Assembly: GCF_001644605.1 (NCBI RefSeq)
Contig: NZ_CP011388.1
Coordinates: 2,403,001 to 2,467,000, forward strand
Length of the DNA: 64,000 nucleotides
Source: Paenibacillus swuensis
GTDB taxonomy: Bacteria; Bacillota; Bacilli; Paenibacillales; DY6
Direction: 5' to 3'
Both the position numbers and the translations under genes were made by a program. Below are positions 1 through 7,815 of the stretch, piece after piece (positions within the stretch are counted from its first letter, which is position 1; every line of letters starts with the position of its first letter). The notes under the pieces are model-generated. The model was given only the letters and a program-made list of their open reading frames with translations, searched no databases and was not told where the DNA came from.

Positions 1-205
1 CTCCGTCGGCGATCACCTCTACAGCATCGCCGTGTTTGGCGCCCAGAGACAGCACGCCAACCAAGCTTTTCGCGCTAAATCGTTTGCCGCCCCCCGACTT
101 CTCCAAATGAACCGTACATGGAAACGCCATCGCGGCTTCCACGACTTTCCTTGCAGGCCTTGCATGAATCCCCGACGTGTTGACTACTGTGAATGTTTGT
201 TGCAT
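1..205 (-). CDS. ptsH: HPr phosphocarrier protein of the PTS, partial (C-terminus off the left edge)
   Basis: Small PTS carrier that passes phosphate from enzyme I to the sugar-specific EIIA domains in the cytoplasm. The visible 68 codons start at an ATG (203-205) behind a GGGAGAGG ribosome binding site and show the HPr signature S-G-I-H-A-R-P-A with the phosphorylatable His14. The regulatory HPr-kinase site is also present: Ser47 in K-S-L-V-G-V-L-S-L corresponds to Ser46 of Bacillus HPr. A regulatory Ser in this context fits CcpA/HPr(Ser-P) catabolite control, as in other Firmicutes. It is the fourth gene of the minus-strand operon glcT-crr-nagE-ptsH, separated from nagE by a weak terminator-like hairpin. 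ptsI would be expected beyond the edge. Family assignment is secure; only the C-terminal part is missing. Confidence 0.95.
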   Translation of the reverse strand, partial: MQQTFTVVNTSGIHARPARKVVEAAMAFPCTVHLEKSGGGKRFSAKSLVGVLSLGAKHGDAVEVIADG

Positions 206-248
206 TGTATCCTCTCCCATCTTTACCCATATCTAAGGTGCAAAAGGA

Positions 249-269
249 AAGCCAACGCTAGGTTGGCTT
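249..269 (-). terminator. Weak intercistronic terminator between nagE and ptsH
   Basis: On the minus strand an 8-bp perfect stem AAGCCAAC / GTTGGCTT with a 5-nt loop is followed by the T-rich run TTCCTTTTG. The interrupted T tract suggests partial termination, so ptsH may be transcribed at a lower level than the upstream genes or from both read-through and its own promoter. Confidence 0.5.
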
Positions 270-340
270 CTCTCTTACATCATCATTTTCTTGGCATTCA
301 TCTTTAGCTGATTTCTGATTCCACTTTTTCCGCTTTGGAA

Positions 341-1798
341 TTACATTTTCTTCTTAATCTCATCCTTCAACATCTCGGATTGTGTGCCGAAGATGACCTG
401 CACACTGCCGCCGCCTAAGCGCATCACGCCGGCCGCGCCGAGGTTTTTGAGCGCCTGATCATTCACTTGCTTATCGTCTTTCACTTCCAGACGAAGGCGA
501 GTAATACAAGCGTCGATCCCTTTAATATTGTCGGAACCGCCCAAGTTCACAAGAACACGGTCCGCTTTCTCCGATAACGGCGATTTGCTGTTTACAGCGG
601 AATCTCCAGGGTTGGCAACGAGATCGTCGGTTTCCCGGCCAGGTGTCTTCAAGTTGAATTTCACAATGACGAAACGGAACAAGAAGTAGTAAACAACCGC
701 GAACACCAGACCAATCGGAATGATCAGCAATGGATTCGTTGCCAGCGGGTAGTTTACCGCATAATCAATGAAACCGGCGGAGAAACCAAATCCGTGGTGA
801 ATATCCAAAGTATACGTGATGAAAGCGGACAAACCTGTTAACAGCGCATGAATGACATACAACGCAGGCGCTGCGAACATGAACGCGAATTCTAACGGCT
901 CTGTAATCCCCGTCAGGAAAGAGGCGAACGCGGTACCGATGAACACGGAAGCGATCGCTTTGCGTTTCTCCGGCTTCGCCGAGTGAATGATAGCGAATGC
1001 GCCTGCCGGCAAAGCGAACATCATAATCGGGAAGAAGCCTGTCATGAACATTCCGGCCGATTTGTCGCCTGCGAAGAAGCGGTGCAAGTCGCCTTTAATG
1101 ACGTTACCCGCGGCATCCGTAAAGCTGCCGATTTCGAACCAAGCAATCGCATTGATAATGTGGTGCAAGCCGAACGGAATCAGCAACCGGTTCGCAGTCA
1201 TGAAGATGCCGGCGCCAACGCCGCCCATACCTACAACCCACTCACCGAATGTATTCAATCCCAATTGGATGGGGCCCCAGATCAGACCGAAGATCAGACC
1301 GACCACAACCATGGATACGGACGTGATAATAGGCACGAAACGCTTGCCGGAGAAGAAACCAAGCCAATCCGGAAGCTTGATGTTGTGGTACTTCTTATAG
1401 AAGTAAGCCGCAATCATACCGGCGATAATCCCGCCAAGAACACCCATGTTCAGCTTGGCGTCTTTGCCGACGAAATCCGCAAAGGCTACCGGCACTTTGA
1501 GCAACACTTGCACCAGCACCAAGTGAGCGATGACCGCCGCCAACGCCGCAACCGCGTCACCCGCAAGACCGATGGCCACACCTACCGCGAAGATCAACGG
1601 AAGATTGTCGAAGATCGCTCCGCCGCCCGCTGCCAGGAATGGCGCGATGTACTGGTTCAGAAAACCGCCGACACTGTCGCCCATGTTGAAATCTTTCACA
1701 TAATCAATGTTACCGAAGCGCAGCAATAAGGATGCCGCTGGCAAAGTCGCTACTGGAAGCATGAGCGCTTTACCGATTTTTTGTAATAATGCTAACAT
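341..1798 (-). CDS. nagE: PTS N-acetylglucosamine-type permease, EIIC-EIIB fusion
   Basis: Membrane permease that imports and phosphorylates a hexose, most likely N-acetylglucosamine, using phosphate from Crr (EIIA). Residues 1-381 form the multi-spanning EIIC domain of the glucose/GlcNAc family. The stretch R-L-L-I-P-F-G-L-H-H followed by N-A-I-A-W-F-E-I-G resembles NagE/NagP more than PtsG. The linker N-L-K-T-P-G-R-E (382-389) leads to a C-terminal EIIB domain with the phosphorylated Cys431 in D-A-C-I-T-R-L-R. At 485 residues it lacks a fused EIIA, which is supplied by the preceding gene crr. It lies 29 bp downstream of crr on the same strand. Substrate is inferred from similarity; glucose remains possible, since the operon carries a GlcT-type regulator. 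Confidence 0.88.
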   Translation of the reverse strand: MLALLQKIGKALMLPVATLPAASLLLRFGNIDYVKDFNMGDSVGGFLNQYIAPFLAAGGGAIFDNLPLIFAVGVAIGLAGDAVAALAAVIAHLVLVQVLLKVPVAFADFVGKDAKLNMGVLGGIIAGMIAAYFYKKYHNIKLPDWLGFFSGKRFVPIITSVSMVVVGLIFGLIWGPIQLGLNTFGEWVVGMGGVGAGIFMTANRLLIPFGLHHIINAIAWFEIGSFTDAAGNVIKGDLHRFFAGDKSAGMFMTGFFPIMMFALPAGAFAIIHSAKPEKRKAIASVFIGTAFASFLTGITEPLEFAFMFAAPALYVIHALLTGLSAFITYTLDIHHGFGFSAGFIDYAVNYPLATNPLLIIPIGLVFAVVYYFLFRFVIVKFNLKTPGRETDDLVANPGDSAVNSKSPLSEKADRVLVNLGGSDNIKGIDACITRLRLEVKDDKQVNDQALKNLGAAGVMRLGGGSVQVIFGTQSEMLKDEIKKKM

Positions 1799-1827
1799 GA
1801 AAACCTACCCCCCTAATTATGAATGAA

Positions 1828-2328
1828 TTACTTCAAAACCACTTGCATGACGCCTGGATCGCCGGCGGTTACGCCTTTGAACGAAACGTCTAAACGTTCC
1901 ACGATTTCCGGGTTTGCCACCACAACGGGTGTGATGATCGGGAAACCGGCGTTCTTTATATAGTCCGGATCAAACTCGATTAGCGTCTGGCCGGTTGTAA
2001 CCTTTTCGTCATTGGCAACCTTGGCCGTAAAGCCTTCGCCTTTCAATTTCACCGTGTTGATGCCGATATGGAGCAACAACTGCAAGCCGGAAGCGTGTTC
2101 AATCACAACGGCGTGATGAGTTTCGATCAGGTGGGCTACGGTTCCGTCGAACGGAGCAACCAGTTTACCTTCCGAAGGAATGACCGCGAAGCCGTCTCCC
2201 ATCAGTTTCTGCGCGAATGCCTCATCCGGCACTTGCTCAAGTCCTACCACTTCGCCGCTTAAGGGAGCTGCGACTTCTACTATGTTGGATACTTCCGATT
2301 TGTTGGATTTAAACAGTTTTGAAAACAT
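1828..2328 (-). CDS. crr: PTS glucose-type EIIA component
   Basis: Soluble EIIA of the glucose family (166 aa) that relays phosphate from HPr to the EIIB domain of the permease. The fold motifs are clear: a beta-rich core from residue 18, His72 in E-T-H-H-A-V, and the phosphorylatable His87 in L-L-L-H-I-G-I-N-T-V. The 15-residue spacing between the two histidines equals that of His75 and His90 in E. coli EIIAGlc. The start is an ATG behind AAGGAGGAACC. The gene sits 49 bp after glcT and 29 bp before nagE, so it is very probably the dedicated EIIA for that permease. It lacks the N-terminal extension seen in some Gram-negative Crr proteins. Confidence 0.93.
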   Translation of the reverse strand: MFSKLFKSNKSEVSNIVEVAAPLSGEVVGLEQVPDEAFAQKLMGDGFAVIPSEGKLVAPFDGTVAHLIETHHAVVIEHASGLQLLLHIGINTVKLKGEGFTAKVANDEKVTTGQTLIEFDPDYIKNAGFPIITPVVVANPEIVERLDVSFKGVTAGDPGVMQVVLK

Positions 2329-2377
2329 GATTGGTTCCTCCTTGAACTCTTATCTCTGTCTAGGGTGTAATGGGGTG

Positions 2378-3238
2378 TTACGGTGTGCCGTCCGTGTGAG
2401 CGAACTCCTGAAACAAACGGTACAGATGCATCATAATGTACCCGACTTCATCCTCGGGAACGTGCATTTGGAGTCTGTCAGCCAGCATGGCTCCAATTTC
2501 CGAGGCCAGTTCATATTCCTCCCGGTAGAGCTGTTTCATTCCTTCCACAAAAGGATTCTTCACCGTCTTCTTCTGCTTTACCCGCTCAATGGCGAACCGA
2601 AGATGAATGATCAGACGGGCATAATCCAGACTGTTCTTCGGAATATGAATCGCTCTGCGGCGCTCGATAATCTCTACAATCTCTGTAATGAGCGTTGTGG
2701 ACTTCACAAGCTGACCGACAGGCACATGGGCGATGGCGGAGTGCACATGATAAGCCAGAAAACCGATCTCGTCCTCCGGAATCTGAATACCGAACGTGGC
2801 GCCGATGAGTTCCGCGGCTTTGGCGGCCACCTCATACTCCTTGGGAAACAGTGTGCGGGTCTCATATAAGAAAGGGTTGTCGATATCCATCCCGTTGCGT
2901 AACCGATAGAGCGCGAAGTGAATATGACTGGGCAACGCCACATGAACGTGTTCATTTAGGTTTGCTGAAATATCCCTTTCCATCATGGAGATAATCTCCT
3001 CGGAGATGTCGAATACTTCCGGTGCGATGTCCCCGAGCAGCGTTTGAAATTGCTTCCGCTGCGCCTCGTCATCCATGCGAAACTTTTTATCAATCCGGGC
3101 GTCCTGACTGTCCAGGGTGGTTATTTTGCCGAAACCGATTCCTTTACCAAGCAGAATTAATTCACTCCCGCTGGCCGTGTCGGTCACCAGGACCGCATTA
3201 TTACTCATCACCCGTTCAACACGGTATGTTGTTCCCAT
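2378..3238 (-). CDS. glcT: BglG/SacY-family transcriptional antiterminator, GlcT-like
   Basis: RNA-binding antiterminator controlling its own PTS operon. Residues 1-58 match the CAT RNA-binding domain, including the G-K-G-I-G-F-G-K motif (31-38). Two PTS regulation domains follow: PRD1 about 70-170 with His97, His99, His105 and the pair His164/His166, and PRD2 about 175-284 with His212 and His271. Overall arrangement and length (286 aa) are closest to Bacillus GlcT. PRDs are known to be phosphorylated by the cognate EIIB when sugar is absent, which keeps the protein off its RNA target. Directly upstream the sequence holds a RAT site overlapping a terminator, so autoregulation of the whole operon is expected. 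The start ATG follows GTGAGGAGAAAGT. Confidence 0.9.
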   Translation of the reverse strand: MGTTYRVERVMSNNAVLVTDTASGSELILLGKGIGFGKITTLDSQDARIDKKFRMDDEAQRKQFQTLLGDIAPEVFDISEEIISMMERDISANLNEHVHVALPSHIHFALYRLRNGMDIDNPFLYETRTLFPKEYEVAAKAAELIGATFGIQIPEDEIGFLAYHVHSAIAHVPVGQLVKSTTLITEIVEIIERRRAIHIPKNSLDYARLIIHLRFAIERVKQKKTVKNPFVEGMKQLYREEYELASEIGAMLADRLQMHVPEDEVGYIMMHLYRLFQEFAHTDGTP

Positions 3239-3302
3239 ACTTTCTCCTCACCGCTTTACATGAATGTAAAGATCATCCGCCGACGCCGCTGCTAGAGGCA
3301 AC

Positions 3303-3351
3303 AAAAAAGAGCCGTAAAGAAGCCTCCGAACTCGGAAACTCTTAACGGCTC
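3303..3351 (-). terminator. Leader terminator (attenuator) of the glcT operon
   Basis: In the minus-strand transcript GAGCCGTTAAGA (3351-3340) pairs with TCTTTACGGCTC (3320-3309), 11 of 12 positions, followed by six U. An internal mini-hairpin TCCGA/TCGGA fills the loop. Its 5' arm overlaps the end of the RAT site by about 3 nt, the classic geometry for mutually exclusive antiterminator and terminator. Confidence 0.85.
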
Positions 3352-3376
3352 ATGCCTGATGGACTCAGTAACACGC
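3349..3376 (-). promoter_or_regulatory. RAT (ribonucleic antiterminator) target of the GlcT-like protein
   Basis: Minus-strand sequence reading GTGTTACTGA, a short spacer, then ATCAGGCATGAG. From memory this is very close to the GlcT-dependent RAT of Bacillus ptsG. It overlaps the 5' arm of the following terminator and lies between promoter and glcT, so binding of unphosphorylated GlcT would prevent terminator folding. Confidence 0.8.
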
Positions 3377-3400
3377 CAACGTATGCTGTTGAATATCCCC

Positions 3401-3430
3401 ATCATAACGCCGAGGCGAGGGAGAAGTCAA
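3401..3430 (-). promoter_or_regulatory. Sigma-A-type promoter of the glcT-crr-nagE-ptsH operon
   Basis: Minus strand -35 TTGACT (3430-3425), 18-bp spacer, -10 TATGAT (3406-3401). The start point would fall about 15-20 nt upstream of the RAT site. Confidence 0.65.
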
Positions 3431-3436
3431 CACCTT

Positions 3437-3450
3437 TTGAAACGTTTACA
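3437..3450. promoter_or_regulatory. Possible cre-like catabolite control site
   Basis: The 14-mer TTGAAACGTTTACA has the LacI-family-type near-palindrome centred on CG and matches the cre consensus TGWAANCGNTNWCA at all but two positions. It sits just upstream of the -35 of the glcT promoter. The two mismatches make this tentative. Confidence 0.3.
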
Positions 3451-3608
3451 TTTGGTGTTAGGTCCATAATTTGCCGTTAAAAATCGTGAAATTTCGGATT
3501 CCATAGCTTCTTTCGAAGATGTTCTCTCGTATTTTGCCCGAAACATGTGGAATTTCATCCTGAATCAGGGAAGTGCCTGTTCGATATTGGATGTGCAGAG
3601 CTTTCCAT

Positions 3609-3638
3609 TTGACTACCTTAAAGTAAGTGTAATAAGAT
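3609..3638 (+). promoter_or_regulatory. Probable promoter of the acyltransferase gene
   Basis: TTGACT (3609-3614), 18-bp spacer, TAAGAT (3633-3638), about 45 bp before the start codon. The rest of the 3239-3684 intergenic stretch holds the divergent glcT leader. Confidence 0.4.
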
Positions 3639-3684
3639 GGTCTGACGTGTATCCATATTCATAGTAGGAGGATTGTCATTTCTC

Positions 3685-4902
3685 ATGAGCATGAGTACGA
3701 GCAAAGCAAGGATTGACGAGCTCGTCCTGCTTCGGGCGATGGCGTTCCTGGCGATTGTGCTACAGCACTGTATCGGGGAGTTTATTTATCGTCCTGAAAC
3801 CTTGCCGCACGATGGAATTATGTTGGGAATGCTGTTCCATTTCACCCGATTCGGGACGCCGACATTCATATTTATTTCCGGATTGCTCTTTTTCTACAAT
3901 TATTACCATAGCCTCAACTACGGTTCATTTATACGCAAAAGGGTTATGGACATCTATGTTCCGTTTGTCATATGGACGATCGTCTATTTTACACTATCAC
4001 AGGGGGTTCTGTGGTTTATACAAGGCGAAAGCTGGCTTCTGTTTCTGAAGGAGCTCTTCATTCCGTCCAATGCGTATCACCTTTGGTTTATTGTGATGAT
4101 CTTTCAGTTTTACTTGTTGTTCCCGATGTTTCGGGGAATTGTACGCTTCGGACAGCGGCTGTGGGAGCGACATGGAGCGGAGATGGCGGGTAAGGCCGCA
4201 CTGAATACCATGATCGTCTTCGGCGTACTGTTTTTGGGATATCTATATTTATCTTATGATATTTTCCCGCGGATTCATGCATCTACTGACCAAGGTTGGC
4301 TTCAATGGCTGATTGAACATCGCATGTTATATTTCATCTCCCATGCCTTTTACTTTGTTTCGGGAGCTGTGATTGCGCTCTATTTATCGCAGTGGCGCGA
4401 CTTGGTGCGTAAATCATCCGCCTGGAATCCGTTCATTTTCGCGCTATTGTACGTGTGGATGGGGTATCGTCTGTTGTCTCATTCCACGGATACGATGAAT
4501 TTATATGTGTCCACCTATTTGAAACCTTCTACGTTCCTGTTGATTGTCTCGCAGATGCTGATTATGTATGGAATGAGCCTGAAGCTTGCGGAAACACGCT
4601 CCTTGCTTCAGCGCCTGTTCCGGTGGATCGGCACGTATTCGTTCGGCGGCTTTCTGGCTCATCCGTTGGCGATATGGGCATTAGCTCCGTTGACGAGGCC
4701 GGATCGATGGGTAGGTAATCATCTGGGCGTGACCGCGCTGTTTTATATTGGGGTATTGGCTTTATCGCTTGGTTTGTCCTACGGTGTATCCAAGTTGCCT
4801 TTCGGGAGCTGGATCATGGGTCCGACCGGAGCAAAGCGGGCCTTGCGCCCGGCCAAGGGAACTTCACAACCTGTGCAAGATGCGCCTGTGACCCTGAGTT
4901 GA
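3685..4902 (+). CDS. Acyltransferase-3 family integral membrane protein
   Basis: Polytopic membrane protein of the acyltransferase-3 (OafA/WecH-like) family, which transfers acyl groups to cell-surface or secreted carbohydrates. The N-terminus shows the family hallmark: L-R-A-M-A-F-L-A-I-V-L-Q-H-C in the first membrane segment with the conserved Arg and His, then R-F-G-T-P-T-F-I-F-I-S-G-L-L-F-F, and about ten hydrophobic segments in 405 residues. AGGAGG at 3666-3671 is too close to an upstream TTG (3673) and fits the ATG at 3685 better, though the ATG at 3691 is also possible. It stands alone between divergent glcT and the symporter gene, so the acceptor cannot be inferred. Family is confident; substrate is unknown. 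Confidence 0.85.
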   Translation: MSMSTSKARIDELVLLRAMAFLAIVLQHCIGEFIYRPETLPHDGIMLGMLFHFTRFGTPTFIFISGLLFFYNYYHSLNYGSFIRKRVMDIYVPFVIWTIVYFTLSQGVLWFIQGESWLLFLKELFIPSNAYHLWFIVMIFQFYLLFPMFRGIVRFGQRLWERHGAEMAGKAALNTMIVFGVLFLGYLYLSYDIFPRIHASTDQGWLQWLIEHRMLYFISHAFYFVSGAVIALYLSQWRDLVRKSSAWNPFIFALLYVWMGYRLLSHSTDTMNLYVSTYLKPSTFLLIVSQMLIMYGMSLKLAETRSLLQRLFRWIGTYSFGGFLAHPLAIWALAPLTRPDRWVGNHLGVTALFYIGVLALSLGLSYGVSKLPFGSWIMGPTGAKRALRPAKGTSQPVQDAPVTLS

Positions 4903-4995
4903 TAGTTATGCCAGGCAATGGGCACGCTTAACCTATAGGACTGATTATGGAAATGCATCTTAGAATTTACAGAAGATTGAGGTGTCTGGTTTAGT

Positions 4996-6261
4996 ATGAT
5001 GAAGAAATACGGTTTAGCGATTCAGATTGTCATTGGCTTGGTGCTTGGTATTATTGTGGGCGCTATTTTCTTTGGCAATGATCAGTTGCCCAAATATTTG
5101 GGACCCATCGGGGATATTTTCATTCGTTTGATCAAAATGATCGTCGTTCCCATCGTCATCTCCACATTGATCGTCGGGGTGGCCGGTGTAGGCGACTTTA
5201 AGAGGTTAGGCAAAATTGGCGGTAAAACCATTCTCTACTTCGAAATTGTTACAACCGTCGCGATTCTTGTCGGATTGCTGGCCGCGAATATTTTTCAACC
5301 GGGCGCGGGGATTGACCGTACCACATTAACGGAATCGGATATTTCCAAATATGTGGATACGGCCGCTGAGACGCAAAGTCACGGATTCGCGGATACGTTC
5401 GTCAACATTGTGCCGAAGAACGTGTTTGATGCGCTGGCTCGCGGCGACATGCTGGCAATCATCTTCTTCTCCGTATTATTCGGATTAGGCGTTGCGGCGA
5501 TTGGGGAGAAAGGCAAGCCTGTGCTGAGCTTCTTCCAGGGCGTGGCGGAAGCGATGTTCTGGGTGACGAATCAGGTGATGAAGTTCGCGCCGTTCGGCGT
5601 ATTCGCTCTGATTGGGGTAACGGTATCGACTTTCGGTCTGAGTTCGTTAATTCCGCTAGGTAAGCTGGCGATTCTTGTTTATGCGACCATGGCTTTCTTT
5701 ATCCTTGTTGTGTTGGGCTTGGTTGCGCGGATGGTCGGAATTCGAATTACGAATATCTTCCGGATCTTGCGGGATGAAATTCTGCTCGCTTACTCAACGG
5801 CATCTTCAGAAACGGTATTGCCGAAGATTATTGAGAAAATGGAGAAATTCGGCTGTCCGAAGGCGGTTACTTCTTTCGTGGTGCCGACAGGCTACTCGTT
5901 TAATTTGGACGGCTCCACCTTGTATCAAGCGTTGGCTTCGGTGTTTATAGCTCAATTGTACGGTATTCACTTGTCTTGGTACGAGCAGTTGACACTGGTG
6001 TTGGTGCTGATGGTTACGTCCAAAGGGATCGCCGGCGTACCGGGTGTATCCTTCGTCGTCTTGCTGGCGACATTGGGTACGGTCGGGTTGCCGGTGGAAG
6101 GTCTGGCTCTGATTGCCGGAATCGACCGCATCCTGGACATGGCGCGTACGGTCGTGAACGTGTTCGGGAACGCGTTGGCCGCGGTTGTTATCTCCAAGTG
6201 GGAAGGCGTCTACGACCATGAGAAAGGCAAGGCTTATTTGGCTGAGTTAAAGCAAGCTTAA
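4996..6261 (+). CDS. Dicarboxylate/amino acid:cation symporter (GltP/GltT family)
   Basis: Secondary transporter of the DAACS family that takes up glutamate, aspartate or C4-dicarboxylates with protons or sodium. All family landmarks are visible in its 421 residues: eight hydrophobic segments, the serine-rich re-entrant loop A-Y-S-T-A-S-S-E-T-V-L-P around 257, the Y-S-F-N-L-D-G-S-T motif around 300 (NMDGT equivalent), the second hairpin S-K-G-I-A-G-V-P-G near 340, and D-M-A-R-T-V-V-N-V-F-G-N near 385 with the substrate-binding Asp, Arg and Asn. An ATG-ATG pair starts the gene; the ribosome binding site is weak (GAGGTGTC). A strong terminator follows, so it is probably monocistronic. Ion and substrate preference cannot be told from the sequence alone. 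Confidence 0.92.
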   Translation: MMKKYGLAIQIVIGLVLGIIVGAIFFGNDQLPKYLGPIGDIFIRLIKMIVVPIVISTLIVGVAGVGDFKRLGKIGGKTILYFEIVTTVAILVGLLAANIFQPGAGIDRTTLTESDISKYVDTAAETQSHGFADTFVNIVPKNVFDALARGDMLAIIFFSVLFGLGVAAIGEKGKPVLSFFQGVAEAMFWVTNQVMKFAPFGVFALIGVTVSTFGLSSLIPLGKLAILVYATMAFFILVVLGLVARMVGIRITNIFRILRDEILLAYSTASSETVLPKIIEKMEKFGCPKAVTSFVVPTGYSFNLDGSTLYQALASVFIAQLYGIHLSWYEQLTLVLVLMVTSKGIAGVPGVSFVVLLATLGTVGLPVEGLALIAGIDRILDMARTVVNVFGNALAAVVISKWEGVYDHEKGKAYLAELKQA

Positions 6262-6275
6262 TTGTGGGTTTCTGG

Positions 6276-6302
6276 AAAAGCGTCGCATAGCGGCGCTTTT
6301 TT
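6276..6302 (+). terminator. Rho-independent terminator after the symporter gene
   Basis: Stem AAAGCGTCGC / GCGGCGCTTT with a 3-nt loop and a T tract, 15 bp after the stop codon. Confidence 0.85.
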
Positions 6303-6386
6303 CAATATGATAGAAAGTATTAAAATATGGGTGATAACTAGGGTTTGCACTTCTTTAGGGGTGTTACTGATACTTATTTGAGCTGG

Positions 6387-6406
6387 AATGCTGGGTTATC
6401 CCGAAG
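6387..6406 (+). repeat. Left inverted repeat of the IS1595-like element (GGGTTATCCC family)
   Basis: 20-bp sequence containing TGCTGGGTTATCCCGAAG, exactly inverted at 7550-7569. Similarity to the array at 30.06-30.49 kb continues inward: the reverse complement from 6389 to 6418 matches the last array copy with its upstream flank (30454-30483) at 26 of 30 positions. Confidence 0.85.
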
Positions 6407-6519
6407 GCTCAGTGGTGTGATAAAAGAAGGCAATGCAGTAATTTTTGTTCTTGGGAAAAATGAGGGTTAATGTGTTTAGAGAAGGAAATATGAAATTTCA
6501 AAAAATGTTTGTCCGTGAG

Positions 6520-7440
6520 TCAGGCAACCTGTACATGTAAGCACATCGGTTTGCGTGAAATGAGTTGTTTATAAGTAACAGCAGGTGTATCTATGAACAG
6601 CCGAAATAACTTCGACACCGCACGGTTTGGTTTCAGTGAATAATTAATGCGATAGGATACTTCATCCAGATACGATTGTAAATGCTTGTCGCTTACTCCG
6701 TAATATCGCTCGTTTATTCTAACAGGAACAGAATCACAAATGATATTTATTGTGTCGCATGCGTTATACTTTTTGGAACCGTAATGAATAAAAGGAACTC
6801 GGACAGAACTACTTACATGAGTCTCAATGAAGTTGGAATAATCCCAATAGCTAAGCTCTTTGTTCGGATGATGCTTCGGCATAAAAACATGCTTCAGCTT
6901 GACATAGGAAACCTCACCATAGAAGTTAAGAGAAGCTCCCCCAACAAATGGCTGCTCGTTCCGGATCGTCTTAAAGCCTTTAATATGAAAATTGCACGGG
7001 TTGTACTCAGCTGAAATCACTTCGACAAGGCCTGTGAGTAGCTGCTGCGCATCTCCTTGCTGAATGGCATGGCGAAGTTTGTGTAGGATTAACCAGGCCG
7101 TCTTATACGTGACTTGAATGACAGAGGCTAATTCTACGGCGTTAATTGAAGAGGAAGGGTTAGCAATGAGAAATAAAGCTTGAAACCACTTATGAAGTAA
7201 AGTACGACTTCCTTGCATAATCGTCCCTACGAGAAGAGAAGCTTGATACTTGCAGTTGCGGCATTCATACAGAGGCAGCCGACGTGTAGTGATAATATGG
7301 GCTTCAACGCAAGCGCACCGTGGACAGCGGTAACCGTTGGGCCACTTGGCTGAGATCAGGATGGGCAGACATGAAGCCTCATCATGATACTTGCGCTTAA
7401 ATTGATCGAAAGTTACTACATGAGTAGACACAATCCTCAA
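6520..7440 (-). CDS. IS1595-family transposase-like protein, catalytic core apparently degenerate
   Basis: 306-residue protein with the IS1595 layout. It has an N-terminal zinc ribbon with R-C-P-R-C and E-C-R-N-C pairs (about 38-62), a helical S-S-S-I-N-A-V-E-L-A region with T-Y-K-T-A-W-L-I-L-H-K-L-R (about 97-123), and a C-terminal G-V-S-D-K-H-L-Q-S-Y-L-D-E motif near 255. The RNase-H-like core is unusual. Where active members have V-E-V-D-E-T-Y, this protein reads V-E-V-I-S-A-E-Y, and the segment that normally carries the second Asp and the Asn/His/Glu is short. The frame is intact over its whole length, which argues against simple decay and leaves room for a non-transposing role. No clear strong ribosome binding site. 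Family assignment good; activity doubtful. Confidence 0.75.
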   Translation of the reverse strand: MRIVSTHVVTFDQFKRKYHDEASCLPILISAKWPNGYRCPRCACVEAHIITTRRLPLYECRNCKYQASLLVGTIMQGSRTLLHKWFQALFLIANPSSSINAVELASVIQVTYKTAWLILHKLRHAIQQGDAQQLLTGLVEVISAEYNPCNFHIKGFKTIRNEQPFVGGASLNFYGEVSYVKLKHVFMPKHHPNKELSYWDYSNFIETHVSSSVRVPFIHYGSKKYNACDTINIICDSVPVRINERYYGVSDKHLQSYLDEVSYRINYSLKPNRAVSKLFRLFIDTPAVTYKQLISRKPMCLHVQVA

Positions 7441-7549
7441 CCCTTCCCCATTAAGAGAACATGAGTTCTGTATATGTCATATAATACCAAACAAATGTTC
7501 TTATTACAAGTGGTTTTTTGAAAAGAACGGATATTATTTTCACCTGATT

Positions 7550-7569
7550 CTTCGGGATAACCCAGCATT
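7550..7569 (-). repeat. Right inverted repeat of the IS1595-like element
   Basis: CTTCGGGATAACCCAGCATT, the exact inverse of 6387-6406. Upstream it continues CACCTGATT, the same start as array units at 30 kb. Confidence 0.85.
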
Positions 7570-7809
7570 GGCGCTGAAATGCATTTAATACTTGGCAGTT
7601 GATCCAGCCTAGTGCGCGAACTCTTTAGTTTCCAACATAGCCAAGAACACGGTCGCCCATCTGAGAGGCCTTGATAGAGGTTTTTTTATTGGCTTAAAAT
7701 GTACGACAGCATTCATACCAGGTCGTGACAGGAGTCTCTGTATGGGCGGGCTGGATTTTGCTAAGATGAGTGCGATTTAGGTTCCTAATCGTTTGACATG
7801 GGGGAATGA
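7570..7809. other. Intergenic stretch before the GH43-like gene
   Basis: About 240 bp of non-coding sequence. A short CCTTGATAGAGG hairpin followed by seven T (near 7663-7685) could be a weak terminator. No convincing promoter or reading frame was found. Confidence 0.3.
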
Positions 7810-7815
7810 GTGAGT

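Larger units (their letters stand above)
6387..7569 (-). mobile_element. IS1595-like insertion element, 1183 bp between perfect 20-bp inverted repeats
   Basis: A single transposase-like gene (6520-7440, minus) lies between perfect 20-bp inverted repeats. The immediate flanks (TGAGCTGG left, GGCGCTGA right) are not a direct repeat, so no target-site duplication of the 8 bp usual for IS1595 elements is visible. Either the element is old, its true ends lie elsewhere, or the repeats are independent copies of the dispersed GGGATAACCC family that happen to flank the gene. Confidence 0.65.

Noticed and set aside
983-1729. 248-codon plus-strand frame opposite nagE
   Set aside because: It is the antisense shadow of the conserved permease and has no protein-like features.
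6379-7577. 8-bp target-site duplication around the IS1595-like element
   Set aside because: Flanks TGAGCTGG and GGCGCTGA do not match, and shifting the ends inward only exposes more of the inverted symmetry.
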